Source of the DNA: Methanobacteriota archaeon
GTDB lineage: Archaea; Halobacteriota; Methanosarcinia; Methanosarcinales; Methanoperedenaceae
DNA length: 9,466 bases
NCBI GenBank assembly: GCA_018899795.1
Contig: JAHIHJ010000384.1
Coordinates: forward strand, 1 to 9,466
Reading direction: 5' to 3'
Below, piece by piece: positions 1 through 6,485 of the stretch. How positions within the stretch are numbered: the stretch's first letter is position 1; each line of letters begins with the position of its first letter. The notes below the pieces were generated by a model. That model was not told the origin of the DNA. It ran no database searches and saw only the letters and a program-made list of their open reading frames with translations. A program made the translations under genes and the position numbers.

Positions 1-231
1 AACGAACCGTTCGCTCTGGGTACTAACGAGCTGATCAGAGCGGGATCAAAGTCAGGATTCTCGGTCGTTGGAGGCGGGCATATCGCCGCAGCGGCAGAAC
101 TGCTTGGCGTTTCAAACAAATTCTCTCACGTAAGCACAGGCGGAGGAGCCTGTATTGATTTCCTTGCAGGTGAAAACCTGCCCGGGATCACAGCTTTGAA
201 GGACGCTGCCGTGAAGTTCAGGAAAAAATAA
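1..231 (+). CDS. pgk: Phosphoglycerate kinase, C-terminal 76 residues (5' end outside the window)
   Basis: Frame 1 is open from the first base to a TAA at 229-231 and encodes the last 76 residues of phosphoglycerate kinase. This cytosolic enzyme interconverts 1,3-bisphosphoglycerate + ADP and 3-phosphoglycerate + ATP in glycolysis/gluconeogenesis. The visible part is the C-terminal nucleotide-binding lobe. It carries the glycine-rich VVGGGH stretch (visible residues 22-27) and the STGGGA loop (45-50), which in the family lies by the nucleotide phosphates, followed by the usual F-L-x-G-x-x-L-P-G-I-x-A-L tail. The lysine-rich ending looks like a natural terminus, so the gene is only cut by the window edge. 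It converges on clpB with 56 bases between the two stop codons. The product 3-phosphoglycerate is the substrate of SerA, encoded further along the window, although the two genes are not in one operon. Confidence 0.95.
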   Translation, partial: NEPFALGTNELIRAGSKSGFSVVGGGHIAAAAELLGVSNKFSHVSTGGGACIDFLAGENLPGITALKDAAVKFRKK

Positions 232-262
232 AAACAAGTGTGAACCCAAACCCCCATTATAC

Positions 263-292
263 CCTGAAATAATGCGAAATCGCCATTTCAGG
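263..292. terminator. Hairpin between convergent pgk and clpB
   Basis: CCTGAAAT (263-270) and ATTTCAGG (285-292) form a perfect 8-bp stem. The 14-base loop contains a second short stem, GCGA (274-277) with TCGC (280-283), around AA. The structure lies in the convergent gap and its right arm covers the clpB stop codon (288-290) and the next two bases of coding sequence. Its symmetry means it could form in both transcripts. There is no long T-tract on either side, so it is not a classic archaeal poly-T terminator. Termination or 3'-end protection is inferred from position only. Confidence 0.5.
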
Positions 293-2882
293 TTACTTTC
301 CTGAATACCATCTTATCCTTTTTCACATCAACTTCCACAGTGTCGCCTTCCGCAAAGTCCTTATTGAGTATCTTCATCGCCAGCGGGTCAAGTATCCGGT
401 GCTGTATCGTCCGCTTGATGGGACGCGCCCCGAACTGCGGGTCATAACCTGCCTTTCCAATGAAATCCCTGGCTTTCTGGGTCAGATCGATGGTGATCTT
501 CCTTTCTGAAAGACGTTTGCTCAGTATCCCGAACTGGATATCCACGATCTTCATTATTTCAGGGAGTTTAAGTGAGTGGAAAATTATTATCTCATCAAGC
601 CTGTTAAGGAACTCGGGCTTGAAATTCTTATGAACGATATCTAAAACTTTTTCCCTCATTACCTCTTCTTTATCACCTAACTCGAATATTAACTGGCTCC
701 CGGTGTTGGATGTCATTATGATAACTGTATTCTTGAAATCCACAGTGCGCCCATGCCCATCCGTGAGTCTTCCATCGTCAAGTATCTGGAGCAGGAGGTT
801 AAAGATATCGGGATGCGCTTTCTCGATCTCATCGAACAGGATGACCGCATACGGTCGCCTCCTTACCTTTTCGGTGAGCTGCCCGCCTTCCTCGTATCCA
901 ACGTAGCCGGGCGGCGCGCCGATGAGCCTTGCTACCGTGTGCTTTTCCATGTACTCGCTCATGTCAAGCCGTATCATCGCAGCCTCGTCATCGAACAGGA
1001 ACTCTGCAAGCGCGCGCCCAAGTTCGGTTTTCCCGACGCCAGTTGGACCGAGGAACATGAAAGAGCCGATGGGGCGTTTCGGATCAGATATTCCCGCGCG
1101 CCCGCGCCTGACAGCGTTCGCAACTGCGATAACAGCTTCTTCCTGCCCCACAACGCGTTGTTTTATCCGCTCTTCCATGTGCACGAGCTTTTGCATCTCG
1201 CCTTCCAGCATCCTGCTCACAGGAACGTGAGTCCACCTTGATACGACCTCAGCGATATCCTCCTCGTCCACCTCCTCTTTGAGCATCTTCTGGTCTTTCT
1301 GGAGTTCGACCAGTTTCTTGTTTTCAGAATCAAGCTGTTTTTGCAGGTCGATCAATACACCGTACCTGAGTTCTGAGGCTTTCTCAAGCGCTCCCTCAAG
1401 TTCTGCTTTTTCAGAATCCATCCGTGTTTTTTCTATATCGCCCTTTATCTTGCGTATCTTCTGGATGGCATCCTTCTCAAGCTGCCAGTGCGCTTTCATC
1501 GAACTGCTTTTTTCTTTCAGGTCAGAGAGTTCTTTATCTATTTTTTCAAGGCGTTCTTTCGAGTATTCGTCCTTTTCCTTTTTCACAGCCTGTTTTTCGA
1601 TCTCAAGCTGCCTTATCTTCCTCTCAATATCATCAAGCTCAGCCGGCATGCTGTCTATCTCTATCCTGAGCTTTGAAGCTGCCTCATCGATAAGATCTAT
1701 GGCTTTGTCAGGAAGGAAGCGGTCTGTAATATAGCGGTGAGAAAGCACGGCGGCAGAGATGATGGCGGCGTCCTGTATCCGTACTCCGTGATGCACCTCG
1801 TATTTTTCCTTTAGACCGCGCAGAATGGATATGGTCTCGTCCACTGTGGGTTCTCCCACGAGCACGGGCTGGAAACGGCGCTCAAGAGCGGGGTCTTTTT
1901 CAATGTATTTGCGGTACTCGTTAAGCGTCGTTGCCCCCACGCAGCGCAGGTCTCCGCGGGCAAGTGCTGGTTTCAGGAGATTGGAGGCATCCATCGCCCC
2001 TTCAGCCGCGCCCGCGCCCACTACTGTATGAAGTTCGTCGATGAAAAGAATGACTTTCCCTTCCGAATCCTGTACCTCCTTTATCACAGCCTTGAGCCGC
2101 TCCTCGAACTCGCCCCTGAACTTGGTGCCAGCCACAAGCGCGCCCATGTCAAGCGCCACCACTTTTTTGTCCTTGATAGGCTCGGGTACGTCCCCGATAA
2201 ATATGCGCAGAGCCAGCCCTTCTACAATGGCAGTCTTCCCCACGCCGGGCTCGCCTATGAGCACTGGATTGTTCTTGGTGCGCCGCGAGAGCACCTGAAG
2301 CACGCGCCGGATCTCGTTGTCCCGCCCTATGACGGGATCAAGCTTGCCGCGGGAAGCGAGTTCGGTGAGGTCGCGCCCGTATTTTTTAAGAGCTTCGTAT
2401 TTTGCCTCAGGATTCTGGTCTGTGACGCGAGATGAGCCTCTTACTTCCTTGAGGGCTTTCATGAGTGCGTCCTTTGACGCGCCGTTCCCTTTCAGGATGC
2501 GCGCAGAGATGCCGTTTTTCTCATCCGCGATGGCAAGCAGAAGATGTTCGCTGCTGAGATATTCATCGCGCAGGTTCTTCATCTCGGCAAATGCGGCATC
2601 GACCACATTGTTCAGCCTTGTGGAGACGTAAACCTGACCTGCCCCGGCGCCTTCCACGCGCGGGAGTTTGTCTATTTCCTCTTCAAGAGCGGATGTTATT
2701 CCTGCTGTGTTTGCGCCGAGCTTCTGGAGAAGCTGGAGCGTTAGACCTTCTTTCTGGTTGATGAGTGCGAGGAGCAGATGCTCTACTTCTATCTGCTGCT
2801 GGTTCCTGTCAAGTGTTATATTCTGAGCTTCCTGGAATGCTTCCTGGGCTTTGATCGTGAAACGGTCGAATCTGATTGGCAT
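288..2882 (-). CDS. clpB: ClpB (Hsp104-type) ATP-dependent protein disaggregase
   Basis: The product is an 864-residue two-ring AAA+ chaperone, the usual ClpB length. In the family it forms cytosolic hexamers that thread aggregated proteins through a central pore together with the DnaK system. All domains are present: Clp N-domain (about 1-145); first ATPase with Walker A GEPGVGKT (210-217), Walker B VILFIDE (277-283) and arginine finger region ERRF (334-337); a long charged coiled-coil middle domain (about 410-535), which marks ClpB rather than ClpA or ClpC; second ATPase with Walker A GPTGVGKT (612-619), pore loop GYVG (659-662), Walker B ILFDE (681-685), sensor-1 TSN (724-726) and sensor-2 GAR (818-820). 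The first pore loop reads K-F-R-G-E-F-E (254-260), with Phe where many ClpBs have Tyr. The ATG at 2880-2882 fits the family N-terminus ([11 protein letters not shown]). ClpB is patchy in archaea and usually thought to be acquired from bacteria. The gene is intact, at roughly 50-58% GC in lines sampled by eye. Confidence 0.97.
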   Translation of the reverse strand: MPIRFDRFTIKAQEAFQEAQNITLDRNQQQIEVEHLLLALINQKEGLTLQLLQKLGANTAGITSALEEEIDKLPRVEGAGAGQVYVSTRLNNVVDAAFAEMKNLRDEYLSSEHLLLAIADEKNGISARILKGNGASKDALMKALKEVRGSSRVTDQNPEAKYEALKKYGRDLTELASRGKLDPVIGRDNEIRRVLQVLSRRTKNNPVLIGEPGVGKTAIVEGLALRIFIGDVPEPIKDKKVVALDMGALVAGTKFRGEFEERLKAVIKEVQDSEGKVILFIDELHTVVGAGAAEGAMDASNLLKPALARGDLRCVGATTLNEYRKYIEKDPALERRFQPVLVGEPTVDETISILRGLKEKYEVHHGVRIQDAAIISAAVLSHRYITDRFLPDKAIDLIDEAASKLRIEIDSMPAELDDIERKIRQLEIEKQAVKKEKDEYSKERLEKIDKELSDLKEKSSSMKAHWQLEKDAIQKIRKIKGDIEKTRMDSEKAELEGALEKASELRYGVLIDLQKQLDSENKKLVELQKDQKMLKEEVDEEDIAEVVSRWTHVPVSRMLEGEMQKLVHMEERIKQRVVGQEEAVIAVANAVRRGRAGISDPKRPIGSFMFLGPTGVGKTELGRALAEFLFDDEAAMIRLDMSEYMEKHTVARLIGAPPGYVGYEEGGQLTEKVRRRPYAVILFDEIEKAHPDIFNLLLQILDDGRLTDGHGRTVDFKNTVIIMTSNTGSQLIFELGDKEEVMREKVLDIVHKNFKPEFLNRLDEIIIFHSLKLPEIMKIVDIQFGILSKRLSERKITIDLTQKARDFIGKAGYDPQFGARPIKRTIQHRILDPLAMKILNKDFAEGDTVEVDVKKDKMVFRKVT

Positions 2883-2893
2883 GTTAGTTATAT

Positions 2894-2930
2894 CTCCCAG
2901 GGGTTTTAATGGTGGTTTGGGGATTAAAAG
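2894..2930 (-). promoter_or_regulatory. Probable clpB promoter and ribosome binding site
   Basis: Read on the minus strand, CTTTTAAT (2923-2930) is TATA-like and follows a purine-containing GAAAGCAAC stretch that could serve as the BRE. Initiation about 25 bases downstream would fall near 2900 and give a leader of some 18 bases. That leader contains GGGAG (2894-2898 on the plus strand as CTCCC), an SD-like sequence 11 bases from the ATG. A second TATA-like stretch (around 2937-2946) lies further upstream. This is inference from base patterns. Confidence 0.35.
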
Positions 2931-2943
2931 GTTGCTTTCATTT

Positions 2944-2962
2944 TTAAGATATCATGTCTTAA
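2944..2962. promoter_or_regulatory. 19-bp near-perfect palindrome between divergent clpB and lysE-type promoters
   Basis: TTAAGATATCATGTCTTAA reads the same on both strands except for one mismatched pair (T2950/G2956) around the central C2953. The arms TTAAGA and TCTTAA are exact. It lies just upstream of the proposed TATA boxes of both divergent genes: about 8 bases before the TTAAAATA at 2971 and about 14 bases beyond the ATTAAAAG at 2923-2930. This is where a dimeric archaeal regulator of either or both genes would bind. AT-rich gaps throw up palindromes by chance, so the operator role is a hypothesis. Confidence 0.4.
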
Positions 2963-3022
2963 GAAAAAAATTAAAATAGTTGCGTTTATCAGTTAACAGG
3001 TCGTAATCGTTACTTAAGGAGA
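2963..3022 (+). promoter_or_regulatory. Probable promoter and ribosome binding site of the LysE-family gene
   Basis: A purine run GAAAAAAA (2963-2970) directly precedes TTAAAATA (2971-2978), the BRE plus TATA arrangement of archaeal promoters. Initiation is expected near 3001. AAGGAGA (3016-3022) is a good SD sequence, 13 bases before the ATG at 3036 and 9 bases before an out-of-frame ATG at 3032 that stops after 14 codons. A weaker GGAAGTGG (3054-3061) sits just before the in-frame ATG at 3063, so the start remains open. Confidence 0.4.
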
Positions 3023-3035
3023 CTCATTCAGATGG

Positions 3036-3674
3036 ATGTTCCAGTCATCACCAGGAAGTGGTATGACCCCACTTGAGATGCTGCTCATAGGCTTCGCTGT
3101 CGGGTTTACAGGCGCAATGGTGCCTGGTCCAATGCTCTTTGCGACCATAGAATCCTCGCTAAAGACAGGGTGGACAGCAGGACCGAAAATTGTTTTCGGG
3201 CATGCGCTTCTTGAGATCTTTACCTGCATATTGATAATTGCAGGGATGACAGCCATCATGAATGAACGTGTTATCAGAGCGATATCCCTGATAGGCGGGA
3301 TATCACTGATCGTGTTTGGTGGTATGATATTAAAAGGACGGGCAAAAGCGGGTTTTGATATAAAGAGCAGTTCTTCGGTCACAAATCCGGTCCTTGCAGG
3401 AATAATGACATCAGCATCAAACCCCTTTTTCTGGCTGTGGTGGCTGAGTGCAGGGAACGGTCTTCTAGTAGAAGGGCTCAGGACCGGACTTACCGCAGCC
3501 GGCGTCTTTGTGCTTGGTCACTGGATGGCAGATACAGCCTGGTACTCACTTGTTTCAGGCTCTTTCAGCCGGGGCAGGTCGCTTATGCCTGAAAAACTTT
3601 ACAGAAGCGTATTGGCAGCATGCGGAATGTTCCTCATAGTGTTCGGATTATGGTTCATCATACGCACAATATAG
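3036..3674 (+). CDS. LysE-family membrane exporter
   Basis: The product is a 212-residue, strongly hydrophobic protein with about six membrane helices (roughly 13-33, 51-72, 79-99, 117-140, 148-170 and 189-210), the size and topology of the LysE/RhtB exporter family. It keeps the family signature G-F-T-G-A-M-V-P-G-P (23-32) in the first helix and the S-N-P-F-F-W-L-W-W segment (128-136) in the fourth. Family members export amino acids or other small solutes by secondary transport across the cytoplasmic membrane; the substrate cannot be read from sequence. The ATG at 3036 gives the longest form. The ATG at 3063 (residue 10), with its own weak SD, would give a 203-residue protein starting T-P-L-E-M-L-L-I-G-F, which fits the family N-terminus at least as well. 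The gene stands alone, diverging from clpB, and ends in a T-tract. Confidence 0.85.
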   Translation: MFQSSPGSGMTPLEMLLIGFAVGFTGAMVPGPMLFATIESSLKTGWTAGPKIVFGHALLEIFTCILIIAGMTAIMNERVIRAISLIGGISLIVFGGMILKGRAKAGFDIKSSSSVTNPVLAGIMTSASNPFFWLWWLSAGNGLLVEGLRTGLTAAGVFVLGHWMADTAWYSLVSGSFSRGRSLMPEKLYRSVLAACGMFLIVFGLWFIIRTI

Positions 3675-3692
3675 TTTTTTACGAATCCGTAA
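3675..3692 (+). terminator. T-tract plus small hairpin after the LysE-family gene
   Basis: Six T residues (3675-3680) directly follow the TAG stop codon. They run into a 5-bp hairpin, TTACG (3679-3683) and CGTAA (3688-3692) with an AATC loop. Archaeal RNA polymerase can terminate at T-tracts alone, so this fits the gene's 3' end, and the gene beyond has its own promoter. Confidence 0.45.
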
Positions 3693-3693
3693 T

Positions 3694-3739
3694 GTGAAAT
3701 TTTAAATACTTATCATAATCAGTATAATAAGATATATAT
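3694..3739 (+). promoter_or_regulatory. Candidate promoter elements before the winged-helix gene
   Basis: Two TATA-like elements are visible. TTTAAATA (3701-3708) is preceded by the BRE-like GTGAAAT and would start transcription near 3733 with a leader of about 30 bases. ATATATAT (3732-3739) after AATAAG would start near 3762-3765, giving a leaderless message. No convincing SD precedes the ATG at 3765, which favours the second, but both could be used. Confidence 0.4.
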
Positions 3740-3764
3740 GGACGTACTGACATTTTAACATAAG

Positions 3765-4547
3765 ATGGATCTCAAGAAAATCGATTTAAATATATTAAAA
3801 TTAGTGATATTTGAGATCGCAAGGAACGACGGAGCCACTTTCGATAATATTGCGAAAAATAACAAATTTGAGCCCGAATTATTTAAAGAACATATTCTTT
3901 TTTTAGAAAATCTTGGTATGCTTGAATCACAAAATATTGTTATTAAGCTCTCTGCCGACGAGGAGCTTTTGCCTCTTAAATTCAAACAGCACGTTGAAAC
4001 TTTACAGAAAATCGCCAGCATACTTGATAATAATGAGTTGTCCCAGTTACTCAATACACAACTTTATAAAGATAATGTAAATGATTATTTGAAGAATTTA
4101 ATTAAATCCATGGAAGAACAGGCTCTTTATCCATTGCCTGATGCTGAATATATGCAATACGCGCTGACAAATTCGCCATCGAGCGTTCGATACTTTCTGG
4201 TCGATAACGACATGAATACATTTAAGTCATTTTATCAGCGATGTATCTCATCAACGAACGAAAAAATGCAGGATAGGAAAAAACTGGAATTAATGGATAA
4301 ATGCCATATGTACCTCATATGGGAAAACGTGATATTCGGAAAGATCCAGGATGATAAGCACAATAATATCCTTGTTGAGAATGTGCCCTATTTTACGGGA
4401 TATCTGCCGATAGCGAAAAAATCGTTTGATAAATTACTGGAACTGTACAGAATGGTGGAAAAAGAGCCTCATGAAAAAAAGTCAAAGTTCAAGAAATATC
4501 TTAGTTCCATGGTTTCCAGTAAATTAAGTATCTTTGGATTTTTCTAA
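3765..4547 (+). CDS. Unrecognised AT-rich gene; probable N-terminal winged helix protein
   Basis: I do not recognise this 260-residue protein as a named family. The first 65 residues fit a winged helix-turn-helix: helix 7-21, helix 24-34 (A-T-F-D-N-I-A-K-N-N), recognition-like helix 36-50 ending L-E-N-L-G-M-L, then a short beta wing (57-63, N-I-V-I-K-L-S). The remainder is polar and helix-rich with no membrane segment, signal peptide or catalytic motif I can identify. Notable stretches are an aromatic Y-M-Q-Y-A-L / Y-F-L-V-D-N-D region (129-149) and a lysine-rich tail (233-245) followed by a hydrophobic end (S-I-F-G-F-F). My hand count over 3781-4547 gives about 34% GC, against about 48% in sampled serA lines and higher in clpB, which suggests separate ancestry or relaxed selection. 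The ATG at 3765 has no SD and may be leaderless. A regulator of transcription is plausible but unproven. It is 60 bases upstream of serA in the same orientation. Confidence 0.75.
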   Translation: MDLKKIDLNILKLVIFEIARNDGATFDNIAKNNKFEPELFKEHILFLENLGMLESQNIVIKLSADEELLPLKFKQHVETLQKIASILDNNELSQLLNTQLYKDNVNDYLKNLIKSMEEQALYPLPDAEYMQYALTNSPSSVRYFLVDNDMNTFKSFYQRCISSTNEKMQDRKKLELMDKCHMYLIWENVIFGKIQDDKHNNILVENVPYFTGYLPIAKKSFDKLLELYRMVEKEPHEKKSKFKKYLSSMVSSKLSIFGFF

Positions 4548-4596
4548 ATTAAACGAAAAGCTGAAATGCTTGTAGTCCTATTTAGCCGGATTGTCT

Positions 4597-4602
4597 GGTG
4601 AT
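4597..4602 (+). promoter_or_regulatory. Ribosome binding site deciding the serA GTG start
   Basis: GGTGAT (4597-4602) matches the anti-SD end of archaeal 16S rRNA and sits 5 bases before the GTG at 4608. That supports the non-ATG start, since no ATG lies at the family N-terminus. In the rest of the 60-base gap I see only weak TATA-like stretches (around 4545-4556 and 4578-4586) and no terminator for the preceding gene, so serA could have its own promoter or read through from upstream. Confidence 0.6.
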
Positions 4603-4607
4603 AATTC

Positions 4608-6176
4608 GTGAAAGTACTTGTAAGTGACCCGATAGCAGATCAGGGAATAGAAATATTAAAAAATGACGTAGATGTGGACATTGCAACGGGTCTTGAACCA
4701 TCGGATCTGATTAAGCGCATAGGGAATTACGAGGCGCTTATCGTTCGCAGTGAGACGCAGGTGACAAAAGAGGTCATAAATGCAGGTAAGAAGCTCAAAA
4801 TAATTGGACGTGCAGGGGTGGGTGTAGATAATATTGACGTAAATGCCGCTACTGAACGCGGTATTATCGTTGTCAACGCGCCGGAAGGGAACACCATCTC
4901 AGCAGCAGAGCATACCATTGCCATGATGATGTCAATGTCAAGGAACATACCTCAGGCGAACGCATCGCTCAAAAGCAAAAAATGGGACCGGAAGAAGTTC
5001 ATGGGCGTTGAGGTCAGGGGTAAAATGCTCGGGGTTGTAGGACTTGGCAGGATAGGTTCAGAAGTGGCAAAACGGGCGCTGGGTATGGAAATGATAATAC
5101 TTGCCTATGACCCGTTCATTTCAGCGGAAAGAGCAAAAGACCTGGGCGTAGAACTCACAACTGTCGAAGACATAGTCAGGCGGGCGGATTATATTACTGT
5201 GCATACACCGCTTACCAAAGAGACAAAAGACCTCATCAGCACAAAGGAATTCGCGATAATGAGAAAAGGGGTACGCCTCATCAACTGCGCAAGGGGAGGT
5301 ATTATTAATGAAGAGGCGCTCGCAAAGGCAGTCAAAGACGGCATAGTCGGCGGCGCGGCTATTGATGTGTTCACGAAGGAACCACCATTTGAGAACCCCC
5401 TCATCGAATTAGACCAGGTCATTATGACCCCGCATCTGGGTGCCTCGACCGAGGAAGCGCAGATAAATGTCGCAGTCACGGTCGCAGAGCAGATAGTCAA
5501 CGCCCTTAAGGGACTGCCTGTTAAGAATGCCATCAATATGCCTTATGTAAAAGCCGAGATCATGCAGATACTTGAACCGTATTTCCCGCTTGCAGAGAAA
5601 ATGGGAAAACTGGGAACGCAGCTTATCGGCAATTATGAAACTATCGAAATTTCCTACTGCGGCGAGATCGCCGACCAGAGCGTTGCTCCTGTCACTCTTG
5701 CGGTATTGAAAGGTCTGCTTGAACCCATGCTTGGCGCGGGTGTGAATTATGTTAATGCGCCAACCATCGCAAAAGAAAGGAAATTAAAAGTTGTCGAGAG
5801 TAAATCAAAGACCGTTGTAGGCTATCCGAGCCAGATATCCATAAAATTGAGCAAGAAAGGCGAAAGCCGGGTCATCAGCGGCACAGTAATAGGGAAGGAA
5901 CCGCGTATTGTTCAATTGGATGAATACCTCATTGATGTTATCCCGTCAGGCTTCATGATAGTGACAAGGATTGAAGACAGACCAAACATCATAGGTCCAT
6001 GCTGCATGATCCTGGGAAAGAACGATATCAATATCGCAGGGATGCAGGTCGGGAGAATAAAGGCTGGAGGCGAAGCGATAATGGTGCTGAATATTGACCA
6101 CGAAGTAGATAAAAGGATACTTGACGAGATAAAAGCGGTTGGCGGGATAATTGATGCCAGGCTTGTGATCTTATGA
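4608..6176 (+). CDS. serA: D-3-phosphoglycerate dehydrogenase, long (ACT-containing) form
   Basis: SerA oxidises 3-phosphoglycerate to 3-phosphohydroxypyruvate with NAD+, the first step of the phosphorylated serine pathway in the cytosol. At 522 residues this is the long form. It has a split substrate domain (about 1-98 and 285-310), a Rossmann domain with GLGRIG (145-150), an intervening allosteric substrate-binding domain (about 318-445) and a C-terminal ACT domain (about 450-522) with E-D-R-P-N-I-I-G. The catalytic set of the D-2-hydroxyacid dehydrogenase family is present: Arg229 in N-C-A-R-G-G, Glu258 in K-E-P-P and His276 in T-P-H-L-G-A-S. ACT domains in this family commonly mediate serine feedback. 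One variation is Cys465-Cys466 (I-I-G-P-C-C-M-I-L-G) where G-x-V/I-G-x-V is more usual. The GTG start is supported by GGTGAT five bases upstream. The last codons overlap the next gene by 4 bases (ATGA). Confidence 0.97.
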   Translation: MKVLVSDPIADQGIEILKNDVDVDIATGLEPSDLIKRIGNYEALIVRSETQVTKEVINAGKKLKIIGRAGVGVDNIDVNAATERGIIVVNAPEGNTISAAEHTIAMMMSMSRNIPQANASLKSKKWDRKKFMGVEVRGKMLGVVGLGRIGSEVAKRALGMEMIILAYDPFISAERAKDLGVELTTVEDIVRRADYITVHTPLTKETKDLISTKEFAIMRKGVRLINCARGGIINEEALAKAVKDGIVGGAAIDVFTKEPPFENPLIELDQVIMTPHLGASTEEAQINVAVTVAEQIVNALKGLPVKNAINMPYVKAEIMQILEPYFPLAEKMGKLGTQLIGNYETIEISYCGEIADQSVAPVTLAVLKGLLEPMLGAGVNYVNAPTIAKERKLKVVESKSKTVVGYPSQISIKLSKKGESRVISGTVIGKEPRIVQLDEYLIDVIPSGFMIVTRIEDRPNIIGPCCMILGKNDINIAGMQVGRIKAGGEAIMVLNIDHEVDKRILDEIKAVGGIIDARLVIL

Positions 6177-6355
6177 AGAAGATGCAAATTGAGATTTTGT
6201 CGTCTATAGGTTCGGTTGCGCTATTGATAATTTTAATAGCAGCTTCAAAGCTCAGCCTGCAGACGCCGGGATATGGTTTTATGGCTACTCTGCTGCTTTA
6301 TGTACTTGTAATGTCGATCGTGGGATTAAAACTTGCAGAAATGCCGGAGAAGTAG
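6173..6355 (+). CDS. Small two-helix membrane protein, translationally coupled to serA
   Basis: The product has 60 residues. A short basic N-terminus (M-K-K) is followed by two predicted membrane helices (about 8-26 and 35-54) separated by a polar turn containing Q-T-P-G-Y-G, and a charged tail (A-E-M-P-E-K). I do not recognise the family. Its ATG (6173-6175) overlaps the serA stop TGA (6174-6176) in an ATGA junction, and GTGATC (6165-6170) inside the serA end could act as its SD, so translational coupling with serA is likely. The size, clean hydrophobic pattern and overlap support a real gene over a chance reading frame. The gene order invites a link to serine metabolism or membrane anchoring of SerA, but nothing in the protein itself shows that. 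A hairpin follows its stop codon. Confidence 0.7.
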   Translation: MKKMQIEILSSIGSVALLIILIAASKLSLQTPGYGFMATLLLYVLVMSIVGLKLAEMPEK

Positions 6356-6360
6356 AACCG

Positions 6361-6381
6361 GAGAAGAGGGTGGCTCTTCTC
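6361..6381 (+). terminator. Strong hairpin after the serA operon
   Basis: GAGAAGAG (6361-6368) and CTCTTCTC (6374-6381) form a perfect 8-bp stem around a 5-base GGTGG loop, starting five bases after the stop codon of the small membrane protein gene. The nearest T-tract is a run of seven T at 6437-6443, too far to belong to a classic intrinsic terminator. An mRNA 3'-end stabiliser or pause site is as likely as a terminator. Confidence 0.5.
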
Positions 6382-6396
6382 AATCTCAATGTATAC

Positions 6397-6422
6397 TTAA
6401 CCTACTATCTATTTTAGGTTAA
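6397..6422. repeat. Perfect inverted repeat TTAACCTA-N10-TAGGTTAA upstream of guaAA
   Basis: TTAACCTA (6397-6404) and TAGGTTAA (6415-6422) are exact reverse complements separated by 10 AT-rich bases. The arm-to-arm centre spacing is 18 bases. The repeat lies 13-40 bases upstream of the AT-rich segment that should hold the guaAA promoter, so it could bind a dimeric regulator. It could equally be a second RNA hairpin at the end of the serA transcript. It does not resemble the arms of the clpB/lysE palindrome closely. Confidence 0.45.
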
Positions 6423-6434
6423 ATGCATTAGTCG

Positions 6435-6480
6435 TATTTTTTTAAGGGATTAATAAAATCTGTAAATAAAAAAGGTAGAT
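6435..6480 (+). promoter_or_regulatory. T-tract, candidate promoter and ribosome binding site of guaAA
   Basis: A run of seven T (6437-6443) could end transcription arriving from serA or be part of a TATA box (TATTTTTTTAA, 6435-6445). The purine run AAGGGA then leads into TTAATAAAA (6450-6458), a second TATA-like element. The first fits better because it would start near 6466 and leave the SD-like GGTAGAT (6474-6480), five bases before the ATG, inside the leader. Which element is used cannot be decided by eye. Confidence 0.35.
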
Positions 6481-6485
6481 ACAAT

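Noticed and set aside
753..1241. Plus-strand open frame of 162 codons opposite clpB
   Set aside because: It lies wholly inside the clpB coding sequence on the other strand, has a composition typical of an antisense shadow and no recognisable domain. The same applies to the plus-strand frames at 1279-1734 and 2028-2435.
2883..2887. GTTAG next to the clpB start, resembling half of the Archaeoglobus HSR1 heat-shock site
   Set aside because: The second half CTAAC at the required 5-base spacing is missing.
3003..3013. Short symmetric GTAA-TCG-TTAC in the LysE-family leader
   Set aside because: Four-base arms are too short to distinguish from chance in this AT-rich leader.
3014..3382. Minus-strand open frame of 122 codons over the LysE-family gene
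   Set aside because: It is antisense to a clear membrane protein and would run into the clpB promoter region; no ribosome binding site or family signature supports it.
4304..4322. Inverted repeat CCATATG-TACCT-CATATGG inside the AT-rich gene
   Set aside because: It is a 7-bp symmetrical pair in the middle of an AT-rich coding region, where such matches are expected by chance; no other signal is nearby.
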